Source: an uncultured Erysipelotrichaceae bacterium
GTDB lineage: Bacteria; Bacillota_I; Bacilli_A; RF39; UBA660
NCBI GenBank assembly: GCA_902775285.1
Contig: CACYLI010000001.1
Coordinates: 1-64,000 of the forward strand
DNA length: 64,000 nucleotides
Reading direction: 5' to 3'
This document shows, in pieces, positions 7,692 through 16,465 of this stretch (the stretch's first letter is position 1; each line of letters opens with the position of its first letter). The notes under the pieces were generated by a model. It saw only the letters and a program-made list of their open reading frames with translations. It did not search any database and was not told the origin of the DNA. The position numbers were made by a program, and so were the translations under genes.

Positions 7692-7724
7692 AAAAATAAT
7701 ATCAATTAAATTAATATTATTTTT
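7692..7724 (-). terminator. Terminator overlapping the end of the YutD gene
   Basis: Arms AAAAATAATAT (7692-7702) and ATATTATTTTT (7714-7724) with an 11-base AT loop; U-rich on the minus strand. It overlaps the yutD stop at 7717. Confidence 0.6.
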
Positions 7725-7995
7725 GAATTTTTTCTAATACAAAATATCTACAATCAAATGCACAATTTTCTTTTATATACTTTTCTAGATTTTTATAGTC
7801 ATTTATTCTGTTAAAAAATTTATTATCTTTTTTATTAAAACCCTTTAATCTCATTTTTGAATATGCTATATCTCCCACTATATAATCATAATTTTCAAAA
7901 TAAGAAGTATATTTTTCTAAAAATGTATCTTTATCAAATCCATCTCTATAATCTTTTATTAATTTATATTTATTATCACCAACATCAATAATCAT
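7717..7995 (-). CDS. yutD: YutD family protein
   Basis: A 92-residue protein matching the YutD (DUF1027) family throughout: YKLIKDYRDGFD, then YDYIVGDIAYSKMRLKGF, the conserved core of the family, and a C-terminal Y-I-K-E-N-C-A-F-D-C-R-Y-F motif with two cysteines. AAGGTGAT precedes the ATG. YutD is widespread in Firmicutes and has no settled role. It is followed on the same strand by the DUF1292 gene and preceded by yunB, an association like the yut-yun region of Bacillus. Confidence 0.88.
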   Translation of the reverse strand: MIIDVGDNKYKLIKDYRDGFDKDTFLEKYTSYFENYDYIVGDIAYSKMRLKGFNKKDNKFFNRINDYKNLEKYIKENCAFDCRYFVLEKIQK

Positions 7996-8036
7996 TATAT
8001 CACCTTTGCTTTCATTATTATATCATATACATTTTT

Positions 8037-8705
8037 TTATTTCAATGAAGTTGAAAAAGAGCCACCATAATAATTTGGTATTGTTCCTTGTATTATTTTA
8101 CTATCTAAAAGTACACTTTTATTAACATTTATCTTTTCCGATTTAAAAGGTAGTATTATTTGAACTTGCATATTTATATTTAACACTATTTCTACCATTG
8201 AACTATTAATTCCATATTCTTTTACTTCATTAGATATTTCATTATTTATATTTCCAAGTATATCCATCTTAAATGGAATCTTAGGACCTAAATTTGCTAT
8301 TACACTCATTCCATGAACTACTCCAAATGGTATATAATACACTTTATTATCATTTGATAAACTAATTATTTTTAATTCTTTATATTTTCCATTTTCAAGT
8401 AAATTTATATTATGTAATATATTATCATTAACCATATATAGAATACTATTTATTTGTTTATTATCAAAACTTAAACTAGTAATATCTCCATTTATATTTT
8501 TATCTATTTTAATAATTTCTTTATTATTATTTATAATATAACTTAATGAATTATTTATTAAATCATTTATTATATTTATTGACTCATTTTTAGCATAATC
8601 CATTAGAATAGGTTCACTTTTATAAGTAAATACTTTTAACATTAAATAAGAACATATTATTATTAGGACTATTATCATTATTATTTTATCATTCTTTTTT
8701 ATCAT
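8037..8705 (-). CDS. yunB: Sporulation protein YunB homologue
   Basis: A 222-residue protein with one N-terminal membrane anchor (about residues 8-27) and an extracytoplasmic domain. The C-terminal half carries the YunB pattern: NLGPKIPFKMDILGNI, YGINSSMVEIVLNINMQVQIILPF and a final V-L-L-D-S-K-I-I-Q-G-T-I-P-x-Y. In Bacillus subtilis yunB is a sigma-E-dependent sporulation gene. No Shine-Dalgarno site is seen; TATATT ends 5 bases before the ATG, directly after the U-tract of the preceding gene's terminator, so the mRNA may be leaderless. Confidence 0.82.
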   Translation of the reverse strand: MIKKNDKIIMIIVLIIICSYLMLKVFTYKSEPILMDYAKNESINIINDLINNSLSYIINNNKEIIKIDKNINGDITSLSFDNKQINSILYMVNDNILHNINLLENGKYKELKIISLSNDNKVYYIPFGVVHGMSVIANLGPKIPFKMDILGNINNEISNEVKEYGINSSMVEIVLNINMQVQIILPFKSEKINVNKSVLLDSKIIQGTIPNYYGGSFSTSLK

Positions 8706-8721
8706 ATTATAATATATGAAA

Positions 8722-8749
8722 AAAAATGAAAAAAATATTTTTCATTTTT
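8722..8749 (-). terminator. Terminator after the tail-anchored protein gene
   Basis: AAAAATGAAAAA (8722-8733) pairs with TTTTTCATTTTT (8738-8749) around an AATA loop, then U-rich sequence on the minus strand. The start of yunB is 17 bases further on. Confidence 0.75.
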
Positions 8750-9740
8750 ATATTAAATTCCAATCAAATATAAAGTTTAAAATAAGTATTACTGTTGCTA
8801 CTAAAAGTAAAATAATTATAAATATTGCAACTTTAGTAAACATACTACTCTTTTTAACACCATTTTCTAATTCTTCAAATCCATCAAAATCCGATTTATT
8901 AAATGACATAGAATTTGTGTAGAATGATTTATCCACTTCAGTAATTCTAGGGACTTCTTCAGTGTCATCTGAATCTGTTATTTCATCTAAATCTTTTTCT
9001 ATTGTTTCTTCATTAACTGATTTAGCTTCTTTTAAAGCTTCTTTTTCTAAATTTATTTCTTGTGTAAAATCGCTATCCGGTTCTTTAATTGATTCTAAAT
9101 CTTGGGTAATATCAAGCAATGCTTCTTTTAGTGACTCTTTATCATTTTTCTCTTCCATCATTGGCATTACAACGGTATCATCATCACCCATTAAATCTGC
9201 AAACAAATCTTTACCTTTATTTTTACTACTATTGCTTTGTATATCTTGTATAAGATCAACAATTGTTTTTTCTTCAGTATTTAGTTCATCTATAGGACCA
9301 GTAATATCCGGATCACTTTCTTCTTCTACTTCCTCAGTAATCTTAATATTTTTTAATATATCTATTTGTGTACTACTAAGTTTTCTATGTCTATCATTTT
9401 CATAATCAGTTTCTCTACTATCCTTTGCTTTTTCTAAAATACTATTAACATCATAATCTTTTGTTTCTTTTCTTTCAACATGTATTTCTTCTTCCTTAGG
9501 AAGTTCTAATGATATTCTTTTTCTTTTTTCTTCTTTTTCATCATTTTGTGAATTAATATAATTTCTTATTTTATCTAAATCTATCTCTTTTTGAGCATCA
9601 GAAATAACACTAACATTTGTGTTAGTTTTAATTCTAGATAATTCACCCATATCAGCAGAATTATAAATATCACGGTTTCTTTTAGTACGGCTCATATTAT
9701 CTAGTGAAACACTATCATATTTTTCCATCCTAGAACTCAT
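8748..9740 (-). CDS. Acidic cytoplasmic protein with C-terminal membrane anchor
   Basis: A 330-residue protein when started at the ATG at 9740, which has GGTGA before it (the ATG at 9752 lies before that site). Residues 1-290 are charged, rich in D, E, S and K, and predicted largely helical or disordered. A single membrane helix (VAIFIIILLLVATVILIL) at about 303-322 is followed by only eight residues, so the protein is tail-anchored with its bulk in the cytoplasm. No recognised domain. A TATTATAAT box precedes the start. It stands alone between yunB and the divergent ferredoxin gene. Confidence 0.6.
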   Translation of the reverse strand: MSSRMEKYDSVSLDNMSRTKRNRDIYNSADMGELSRIKTNTNVSVISDAQKEIDLDKIRNYINSQNDEKEEKRKRISLELPKEEEIHVERKETKDYDVNSILEKAKDSRETDYENDRHRKLSSTQIDILKNIKITEEVEEESDPDITGPIDELNTEEKTIVDLIQDIQSNSSKNKGKDLFADLMGDDDTVVMPMMEEKNDKESLKEALLDITQDLESIKEPDSDFTQEINLEKEALKEAKSVNEETIEKDLDEITDSDDTEEVPRITEVDKSFYTNSMSFNKSDFDGFEELENGVKKSSMFTKVAIFIIILLLVATVILILNFIFDWNLI

Positions 9741-9850
9741 ATTTTTCACCATTATAATAATATCATATTATTTTTTATTTTTCAACAATAGATAATTATA
9801 GATTTTTTCTAAAAACTTCGATATAATATATACATAAAGAAGGTGAAAAA

Positions 9851-10048
9851 ATGGAAAAATTAAGAGTATCTGATGCATGCATAGGATGTGGACTATGTGT
9901 TGCTCAAAACGAAAAATATTTTGAATTTAATGATGAAGGATTTAGTAAAGTTAAACAAGAAGATGTAGAAGAAAACGATAAAGAGGAACTTCTTAATATT
10001 GTAGAATCTTGTCCAGCACAAGCTATTACAATAGAAGAAGAAAAATAA
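9851..10048 (+). CDS. fer: Single-cluster [4Fe-4S] ferredoxin
   Basis: A 65-residue ferredoxin with C10-I-G-C13-G-L-C16 and the fourth ligand C54-P, hence one [4Fe-4S] cluster; the second cluster of clostridial 2[4Fe-4S] ferredoxins is absent and replaced by an acidic linker (residues 25-50). GAAGGTGA precedes the ATG and a TATAAT box lies about 25 bases upstream. It is a likely electron acceptor for the pyruvate:ferredoxin oxidoreductase encoded at 45672-49070, although the two are far apart. Confidence 0.93.
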   Translation: MEKLRVSDACIGCGLCVAQNEKYFEFNDEGFSKVKQEDVEENDKEELLNIVESCPAQAITIEEEK

Positions 10049-10077
10049 GTTTATTATTTAATAAACTTATTTTATTT
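10044..10077. terminator. Bidirectional terminator
   Basis: AATAAGTTTATT (10044-10055) and AATAAACTTATT (10060-10071) form a 12-bp stem with a 4-base loop between the convergent ferredoxin and PBECR4-like genes, with T-rich sequence on the plus-strand exit. Confidence 0.8.
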
Positions 10078-10947
10078 TTTTAAAGAAAGTTTTTCATCTT
10101 TACTACTCATAAGCATTGAATAGTAATCGCCATAAATATTTAATCTATTTTTTATGTTATATTCATTAACTATATTTTGATATTCTCTTAATAACTTGAT
10201 TTTTTCTTCTGATGTAGCATTCTTTTTATCTAATATACCATTGTTATCTGTAAGTATTTGTGTAGGAATAATTACTTCTTGTCCAGAAAAGAATTTAATT
10301 GGATTATCAGCTGCCATTAATGTTTCTATTATATATTTTTCTTCTAAATCATGTTCATCTTTTTTTATTCCCATCATAAAATATGGACTTATAACTTCAT
10401 CACTAGGAGTATATAAAAACTTTGTTGATTGTGGTGAAAAAGAAACATCAGGGTTTTCAACATCAAATATTCTTTTATCAAAATTTATACATCCATAATT
10501 AAAATTTGATAAATCTGCTAGTTTTGAAAATATATTACATTTTATACCTACTCTATAATAGTTAATCGCCATACAAGCCTGTTTATCATGATCATAATCT
10601 AATACTTTATCCATATTTTCAATAATTCTTTCAAGTAACATATATGAGCTTAATTGTTCATATGAATTAAAATCTAAAATGTTTTCTCTATATCCACTAA
10701 ATATATCTTTTAACATGTTTTTATAATCTATTCCAAGTATATGAGCAACATTTTTTGCCATAATTTCAAAGTCAACTTCTTCATTATTGCTAAATTGAAT
10801 AGTATATTTTCTATTTAAATATTTTTCATTATATAATTCAAAACACTTTTTTAATTTCATTAATACTCTATAGCAATAATCTTCACCTGGATATGGAATC
10901 TTATTTGGCCACATATTAATATAGCCCATTTCTTTTTTAGTAATCAT
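10072..10947 (-). CDS. PBECR4-like predicted nuclease-fold protein
   Basis: A 291-residue soluble protein with GGGGGA eight bases before the ATG. Residues 45-90 (VDFEIMAKNVAHILGIDYKN) are helical; residues 140-235 carry FLYTPSDEVISPYFMMGIKKD and YIIETLMAADNPIKFFSGQEVIIP, a pattern I associate with the PBECR4 family (barnase/EndoU/RelE-like nuclease fold, often in mobile elements of Firmicutes and mollicutes). The family call rests on memory of this pattern and is tentative. No obvious antitoxin or phage gene lies next to it: neighbours are ferredoxin (convergent) and rluB. Confidence 0.4.
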   Translation of the reverse strand: MITKKEMGYINMWPNKIPYPGEDYCYRVLMKLKKCFELYNEKYLNRKYTIQFSNNEEVDFEIMAKNVAHILGIDYKNMLKDIFSGYRENILDFNSYEQLSSYMLLERIIENMDKVLDYDHDKQACMAINYYRVGIKCNIFSKLADLSNFNYGCINFDKRIFDVENPDVSFSPQSTKFLYTPSDEVISPYFMMGIKKDEHDLEEKYIIETLMAADNPIKFFSGQEVIIPTQILTDNNGILDKKNATSEEKIKLLREYQNIVNEYNIKNRLNIYGDYYSMLMSSKDEKLSLKK

Positions 10948-11013
10948 AATAAATCCCCCTTTTTAAAACCTTGTAGATTATATCATAAAACACTCAAAAA
11001 GTCAATTTTAACA

Positions 11014-11038
11014 TTAAAAAAACAACTATAAGTTGTTT
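11014..11038 (-). terminator. Terminator after rluB
   Basis: AAACAACT (11020-11027) pairs with AGTTGTTT (11031-11038) around ATA; on the minus strand it exits into seven U. It overlaps the rluB stop codon. Confidence 0.75.
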
Positions 11039-11745
11039 ACATAATTATATAGTTTTTTTACTTCTTTTATAGAAAGAGATCTATATTCTCCAATATTCAT
11101 TCCCTTTAAATCTAAAAATGCATATTGAATTCTTTTTAATTTTAATACTTTATGATTAAAGTAATTAAACATATTTTTAACTTGATGATTTCTTCCTTCA
11201 CTAATAGTTATTTCTACATAACTTTTATTATTACGTTTATCTATTTTTCTTACCTTTACATCTGCTTTTTTAGTCTTTTTACCATCTAGAATAATTCCAT
11301 TTTCTAATGCTTTAATTTCATTTGGAAGTAAAATACCTTCTATTTTAGCATAATATGTTTTTTTAACATTCTTTTTAGGATGAGTTAACATATTAGATAG
11401 TTCTCCATCATTTGTAAGTAAAAGTAACCCGCTTGTATCATAATCAAGTCTTCCTACTGGAAAGATTTTTTCTTTTTCTTCAATTAAATCAATTACAGTT
11501 TTTCTACCCTTCTCATCTTTAACTGAACAAATTATTTTTTCTGGTTTATATAAAAGATAATATAATTTTTCTTGTTTTTCCACTTTTATATTATTAACAA
11601 GTACTTCATCTTTTTCTGTTACTTTAGTACCTAAATCTTTAATTACAATACCATTTACTTTTACTTTCCCGGAAAGTATTAATTCTTCACATTTTCTTCT
11701 AGAATCTACTCCACATGAAGCTAAATATTTTTGTAATCTTTCCAT
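11026..11745 (-). CDS. rluB: 23S rRNA pseudouridine synthase RluB/RsuA family
   Basis: A 239-residue enzyme started at the ATG at 11745 (AAGGTGAT upstream; the GTG at 11754 is part of that site). Residues 1-60 form an S4 RNA-binding domain (RLQKYLASCGVDSRRKCE), and the synthase domain carries GRLDYDTSGLLLLTNDG with catalytic D101, plus the GRNHQVKNMF motif near the end. It isomerises a uridine in the large-subunit rRNA (RluB) or possibly the small subunit (RsuA). The dac gene lies directly upstream, matching the dacB-spm-rluB neighbourhood of Bacillus, here without spmAB. Confidence 0.9.
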   Translation of the reverse strand: MERLQKYLASCGVDSRRKCEELILSGKVKVNGIVIKDLGTKVTEKDEVLVNNIKVEKQEKLYYLLYKPEKIICSVKDEKGRKTVIDLIEEKEKIFPVGRLDYDTSGLLLLTNDGELSNMLTHPKKNVKKTYYAKIEGILLPNEIKALENGIILDGKKTKKADVKVRKIDKRNNKSYVEITISEGRNHQVKNMFNYFNHKVLKLKRIQYAFLDLKGMNIGEYRSLSIKEVKKLYNYVNNL

Positions 11746-11773
11746 CAAAATCACCTTAATTGATTATACATTA

Positions 11774-12781
11774 TTATTTCCAAAATAACAATGATTGTTT
11801 AACTTTATTAGTTCTATTCAAGTATGAAAGAGAGTTTATTTTCTCTTTATGAATTAAATTATCTTTTAAATAAATACTAATATATTTAGAAGTATCACTA
11901 ATATTATATTTTATATTTAAATCTTTAATTTCATTATCTTTTAACATCATATAATAATCATTGTTAATATATAAATAATCATTGCTATTTTCTCTAATTA
12001 TAAAAGGAAGTGTATTTTTATCAATAATTTTATATTTGTTATATAGTGAAAAATACTTTTCATATAGACTTTTATGTAAATTAAATTTATCTTTTTCATC
12101 AATTGAAGCAATAATTAAAAGTTTATTATCTTTAATGGCAGAAGAAACAAATACTTGACCACTTGATTTAGTATACCCTATTTTTCCACTTATCAAATAT
12201 TTATAATCTGATAAAAGTTTATTCTTATTATACCAAATGTAGTTTTTTACTTTATATTTTTTTGTACTCGTTATTTTTAAAAATGAAGAATTTTTTATTG
12301 CATATTTCATAAGTAATGCCATATCATATGCTGTAGAATAGTTTTTTGTATTATCATTTAATCCATGAGGGTTTTCAAAACTAGTATTATACATCCCTAA
12401 TTTATAAGCTTTTATATTCATATTAGCAATAAATTCGTCATATTTCATTACATTATTTGCTATTACCATAGCTGCATCATTTCCACTTTGAAGCATAAGT
12501 CCATGTAATAAATCATTAAGTGTTAATTTTTCTCCTTCTTTAACATATATCATAGAGCCATTTACTTCTTTTATTTCTTTTCCAACTATATATTCATCTT
12601 CTAAATTTCCATTTTCTAACGCTATAATACTAGTCATTATTTTAGTAGTAGACGCAATTAGTTTTCTTTCATCTTGATTTTTAGAATATAAAACTCTTCC
12701 TGAAAATCCATCCATAACCACAACTGAAGCATTTACTTTTATAGATATTATAATTAATAATATAAATAATATTTTTTTCAT
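11774..12781 (-). CDS. dacF: D-alanyl-D-alanine carboxypeptidase (DacF/DacB type)
   Basis: A 335-residue penicillin-binding protein of the S11 family with a signal peptide (residues 1-18). Active-site motifs are S44-T-T-K47 and S99-G-N101. The third motif, K-T-G in the family, reads K200-I-G202 here (SGKIGYTKSSG), a change at a position that contacts substrate. The enzyme would trim pentapeptide side chains outside the membrane, perhaps in the spore cortex given its rluB neighbour. No Shine-Dalgarno site: the ATG comes 5 bases after a TAATAT box and about 19 bases after the nadK terminator, so it may be leaderless. Confidence 0.88.
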   Translation of the reverse strand: MKKILFILLIIISIKVNASVVVMDGFSGRVLYSKNQDERKLIASTTKIMTSIIALENGNLEDEYIVGKEIKEVNGSMIYVKEGEKLTLNDLLHGLMLQSGNDAAMVIANNVMKYDEFIANMNIKAYKLGMYNTSFENPHGLNDNTKNYSTAYDMALLMKYAIKNSSFLKITSTKKYKVKNYIWYNKNKLLSDYKYLISGKIGYTKSSGQVFVSSAIKDNKLLIIASIDEKDKFNLHKSLYEKYFSLYNKYKIIDKNTLPFIIRENSNDYLYINNDYYMMLKDNEIKDLNIKYNISDTSKYISIYLKDNLIHKEKINSLSYLNRTNKVKQSLLFWK

Positions 12782-12794
12782 ATTAAATATTACT

Positions 12795-12822
12795 AAAAAA
12801 AATAATGTCTTATGACATTATT
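12795..12822 (-). terminator. Terminator of the NAD operon
   Basis: AATAATGTC (12801-12809) pairs with GACATTATT (12814-12822) around a 4-base loop and exits into six U on the minus strand, right after nadK. Confidence 0.88.
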
Positions 12823-13619
12823 TAATCATTTAAAAACTTTTCATTAACAATGTTTATAAAATTATATTCTTTCATTCTTAAAAATTTTAGTTTTTTATTC
12901 TTAACATAACATTCAATTTTTTTAACATTATTATACTTTTTATTTTCACCATCAAAAATAGCTAAAAGTGTTTTCTTATGTGGATAAATTTCAATATGCA
13001 TTTTTTCTGGAATAATTATAGGATTTAATAAATTTCTATATGCTTTAGTATTTATTGGTGCTATAGGTGTTAACTGTAAAGCATGAAGAGTATTATATAC
13101 AAGTGCACCTCTAAAACTAGTATTATATGCACTAGAACCTACACTAGTTGATATTAATAATCCATCTCCAGCAAATGTTTCTAATTTATATTTTTCTATA
13201 AATACATCTGATAAAAAAACATTTAATTCAAGTTCACGAATAACTAGTTCATTTAATGAATAATATCTAGATATTGAGTCTTCTGTAGTAATTTTTGTTT
13301 CTAAAACTCCTATTTTATCTATTTTAAAACTATTATTATTAAGCGACACTACAAATTCACTAATTTTTTCTGGTCTAATTTCTTGTAAAAAACCAAGAGT
13401 TCCTGTATTAATACCAATATAGTAAATATCACTATTAAAGTTATTATTTTTAACCATTCTTAAGAAAGCTCCATCCCCACCAATAGCAATAGCTAAATCA
13501 TAATTTTCATCTACTATTTCAAAATTATATTTTGTTAATAGTTCTATTAATTCTCCTTCAATGTTTGATGAATAATCATTACTATTTGAAAAAATTTTAA
13601 TTCTATTTATTATTCTCAT
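12822..13619 (-). CDS. nadK: NAD kinase
   Basis: A 265-residue NAD kinase that phosphorylates NAD to NADP. It has the G47-G-D-G50 motif (AIAIGGDGAFLR), GINTGTLGFLQE, the N-E of SLNELVI, the conserved TFAGDGLLISTSVGSSAYNTS block and a C-terminal FDGE. Of two in-frame ATGs, the one at 13619 has GGTGA six bases upstream; the one at 13625 overlaps the nrtR stop with no spacing, so 13619 is chosen. It is the last gene of the NAD operon and is followed by a strong terminator. Confidence 0.95.
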   Translation of the reverse strand: MRIINRIKIFSNSNDYSSNIEGELIELLTKYNFEIVDENYDLAIAIGGDGAFLRMVKNNNFNSDIYYIGINTGTLGFLQEIRPEKISEFVVSLNNNSFKIDKIGVLETKITTEDSISRYYSLNELVIRELELNVFLSDVFIEKYKLETFAGDGLLISTSVGSSAYNTSFRGALVYNTLHALQLTPIAPINTKAYRNLLNPIIIPEKMHIEIYPHKKTLLAIFDGENKKYNNVKKIECYVKNKKLKFLRMKEYNFINIVNEKFLND

Positions 13620-13621
13620 TT

Positions 13622-14455
13622 TCATTCACCACTTTTATTTTTATATTTAAATAATACACTTGGTCTATGTCCTTCACCAGTTTTTATTTTATCTGTTTTT
13701 TCAACTTTATCAGCTATCATTCTTCTAAATGCAGGATCTAATAATTTTTTACCAATTATTATTTCATAAACTTGTTGAAGCTCTCCTAATGTAAAATAAT
13801 CTCCCATCATATTAAAAACTATATCTGTATATTTAATCTTTTGTTTAAGTCTAGCCATTCCTGCTGTAATTGCTCTTGGATTATCAAAGGCTAAGTTGCC
13901 ACCATCTTCTATTTCAAAATAATATCTATCAGTAGTACTTTCTTTTAATACTTTTCTAATAACATATTTTATTTGTTCATTTCCATTATCTAGAGTTACA
14001 TAATAATGTTTTTCATCTTCAATTGATGTTATATTAAACCAAGATGCATTTTCATATAATGAATCATTTAACTTATTTTTATCAACTAATCCCATATATG
14101 TAATACTCATAACTCTAGTTCTAGGATCTCTATCTAATGAATCAAAAGTATATAATTGTTCCATAAAAATATTATGAAGATTAGTTTCTTGAGCTAATAT
14201 TCTTCTAGCTGCTTGTTCACTAGTTTCATTATTATTTATAAATCCTCCAGGAAGACACCATTTTCCTTTAAATGGATAAGTATTTCTTTTAACAAGTAAA
14301 ACACTATAATGTTTTTTCTTTAGTTTTCTATAATTAGTTTGTTTTTCATCAGATACACTAAATAAAACTATATCACTAGTAACAGATGGTTTTTCATATT
14401 TTGAATCATCATATTCTTTTAAGAATTCTTCTTCACTTTCATATTCTTTTTTCAT
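13622..14455 (-). CDS. nrtR: NrtR-type Nudix-related transcriptional regulator
   Basis: A 277-residue protein. Residues 45-165 form a Nudix domain whose Nudix box (G71, E77, R85) has lost three consensus positions: E86 is I, E89 is Q and G92 is N, so hydrolysis is unlikely. Residues 180-270 form a winged helix (YFTLGELQQVYEIIIGKKLLDPAFRRM), the DNA-binding part of NrtR. NrtR regulators sense ADP-ribose or NAD-derived ligands and repress NAD genes. Its place among pncA, pncB, nadE, nadD and nadK, plus paired palindromes at the operon promoter, supports this. Four-base ATGA overlap with the methyltransferase gene. Confidence 0.88.
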   Translation of the reverse strand: MKKEYESEEEFLKEYDDSKYEKPSVTSDIVLFSVSDEKQTNYRKLKKKHYSVLLVKRNTYPFKGKWCLPGGFINNNETSEQAARRILAQETNLHNIFMEQLYTFDSLDRDPRTRVMSITYMGLVDKNKLNDSLYENASWFNITSIEDEKHYYVTLDNGNEQIKYVIRKVLKESTTDRYYFEIEDGGNLAFDNPRAITAGMARLKQKIKYTDIVFNMMGDYFTLGELQQVYEIIIGKKLLDPAFRRMIADKVEKTDKIKTGEGHRPSVLFKYKNKSGE

Positions 14456-16458
14456 ACTTCTTCTCCTTTTTCTATAACTAAAATATAAGTACTATTAGGA
14501 AGACTCACAGTATTATAATTTTCATCATAATAATTAATCTTATTAGCTAAATGTTCTTGATATCCAGATTGAAGAAAAGCATTAGAATAAATAATTATAC
14601 TATTCTTGAAATTTTCTTTTATCATTTTTTCATATTCACTTTTTGTATAATATCCAAATTGTTCTTGAACTTCCATAGAATATGATTCTTCTCCCCATGT
14701 ATATGTATATAAGAATTCCATAGCGTCATTTTCATTTATTAATACTTTATTATCATCTATTATTTGATAATTTATTACTCTTCCTTTAAAATCATTTTTA
14801 TATCTTTTTAATATATTTAAATCACTCTTATTTTTAAATTCTATTATTCTATTATTGTTAGTAGATGACATTATACCATCTCTAATAATTATTCTTCCAC
14901 CTACATCTAATAAATCATAAGCACTTTTTAATGCTTTAATAATAGTATTATGATTAAACTTTTTTCCTTCAAATGAAATATATGAAAAAAGTTCATGAAT
15001 TATTGAAGAATAAATTACAGTGTCTAATTGTCCTTTTTTAAAATAATCTTCTAAATTAAGAGCGTTCCCTTTTACTAAATTATAATTTCTATTTTCTTTT
15101 AATTTTTTTTGATTTAATTCATCTATAACATTGCTTGATATATCAATACCATATACTTTCTTATCTTTATAAGTATCAAGTATTAAATCCATTAGTGCCC
15201 CTCCACCTGGACCAACATCAAGTACATTTTCTCCTTTAATAAAATCTAATAAAACAGACTTATGATTAATTACAGAATTCATAGTTTCTAAATATTCAAT
15301 TTCATTATAAAATCTATCATATTCATCTTTTCTAAAACCAAATAAGTCATATAATAATATAACTGCTTTATTATATAAAGTTCCACTAGAATAAGCTATC
15401 TCACAAAATTCTATTAGTTTTTTTGCAACTTTTGAAAACTTAAAATTAAAATCTAAAGTTGTATTATATTTCTTTATTTCATAAGTTATATTAATATTAT
15501 TCTTTATTTTCTTATTTAATATATCTTCGAATTTAATATCATCTAAGTATTTTTCAATAATTCTTTTTTTATAGATATTAACTCTTTTAATATTATTATA
15601 ATTTAGATAAATACTTTTCATCATAGAACTAAAAGTTATTTCTTTAATATTTTCTAAATAATTTGATATTAGTAATAATATTTTAATTTGTTTTTCTATA
15701 TCAAATGATTTTAAAGATGATTCATAATACCATAATTCTCTTGTACAAAAGATTTGTTCTAATTGGTATTTTATCTTACTATCATTTAGAATTACTTTAA
15801 TTCTTTTTTTATCTTCTTCACTAATACCATTGTTAAGTTTATTAAGTCTATTTACAATATCTAGTTTTTCTTCAAAATCACCATTTATTATTTTATTAAT
15901 AATTCTCTCTATTTCTTTTTTTTCTTTTATATATATATTCTCACTTACTTCTCTAATAATACATTCATTTAATATTAATAATATTTCTTTTAATTCTTCT
16001 TTTGTTAATAACTTGTTGATTATCAAATTATATAATTCCTTATTAGTATTAAGATTTACTTCACCTTTTATATATTGACCTACTAGACCATGAGTTTTTA
16101 TCAATATATAAACTATTTCATTATAATTAGAAGAATACTTTTTATATATTTCTGAAGAACCTATATTATGAGTAAAAAGATTAAATCCTAATTTTTTCCA
16201 TTCTCTAATATCCTCTTTCGTACCAGCTTTAGCAGTATCCATCCAAAGTAAAACTTCTGATATAATATCTTTATATTTAGTATCTTTTGTATCTAATATT
16301 TCCAAACAATTAAGTACTGAATTATAAACAAGGCTAGTTTTTAAATCTTTAAGTGATTTAATTCTATCTAAATTATAATTTTTTTCCTTTGTACTAACTA
16401 ATTGTTTTATAGGATAAATATATATATTTTTATTTTTTAATTCATCTAGTGATCTCAT
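14452..16458 (-). CDS. SAM-dependent methyltransferase with large unknown N-terminal region
   Basis: A 668-residue protein. The class I methyltransferase domain is at about 400-560: NVLDVGPGGGALMDLI is the SAM-binding glycine loop, VYGIDIS the acidic second motif, and GRIIIRDGI the later strand. Residues 1-390 are mostly helical, with conserved-looking blocks LLWMDTAKAGTKEDI and THGLVGQYIKGE, and match nothing I know. The product's substrate is unknown; its place between pncC and nrtR, overlapping nrtR by 4 bases, ties it to NAD metabolism, possibly methylation of a nicotinamide compound or of a macromolecule. That is inference only. Confidence 0.7.
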   Translation of the reverse strand: MRSLDELKNKNIYIYPIKQLVSTKEKNYNLDRIKSLKDLKTSLVYNSVLNCLEILDTKDTKYKDIISEVLLWMDTAKAGTKEDIREWKKLGFNLFTHNIGSSEIYKKYSSNYNEIVYILIKTHGLVGQYIKGEVNLNTNKELYNLIINKLLTKEELKEILLILNECIIREVSENIYIKEKKEIERIINKIINGDFEEKLDIVNRLNKLNNGISEEDKKRIKVILNDSKIKYQLEQIFCTRELWYYESSLKSFDIEKQIKILLLISNYLENIKEITFSSMMKSIYLNYNNIKRVNIYKKRIIEKYLDDIKFEDILNKKIKNNINITYEIKKYNTTLDFNFKFSKVAKKLIEFCEIAYSSGTLYNKAVILLYDLFGFRKDEYDRFYNEIEYLETMNSVINHKSVLLDFIKGENVLDVGPGGGALMDLILDTYKDKKVYGIDISSNVIDELNQKKLKENRNYNLVKGNALNLEDYFKKGQLDTVIYSSIIHELFSYISFEGKKFNHNTIIKALKSAYDLLDVGGRIIIRDGIMSSTNNNRIIEFKNKSDLNILKRYKNDFKGRVINYQIIDDNKVLINENDAMEFLYTYTWGEESYSMEVQEQFGYYTKSEYEKMIKENFKNSIIIYSNAFLQSGYQEHLANKINYYDENYNTVSLPNSTYILVIEKGEEV

Positions 16459-16465
16459 AATTCAC

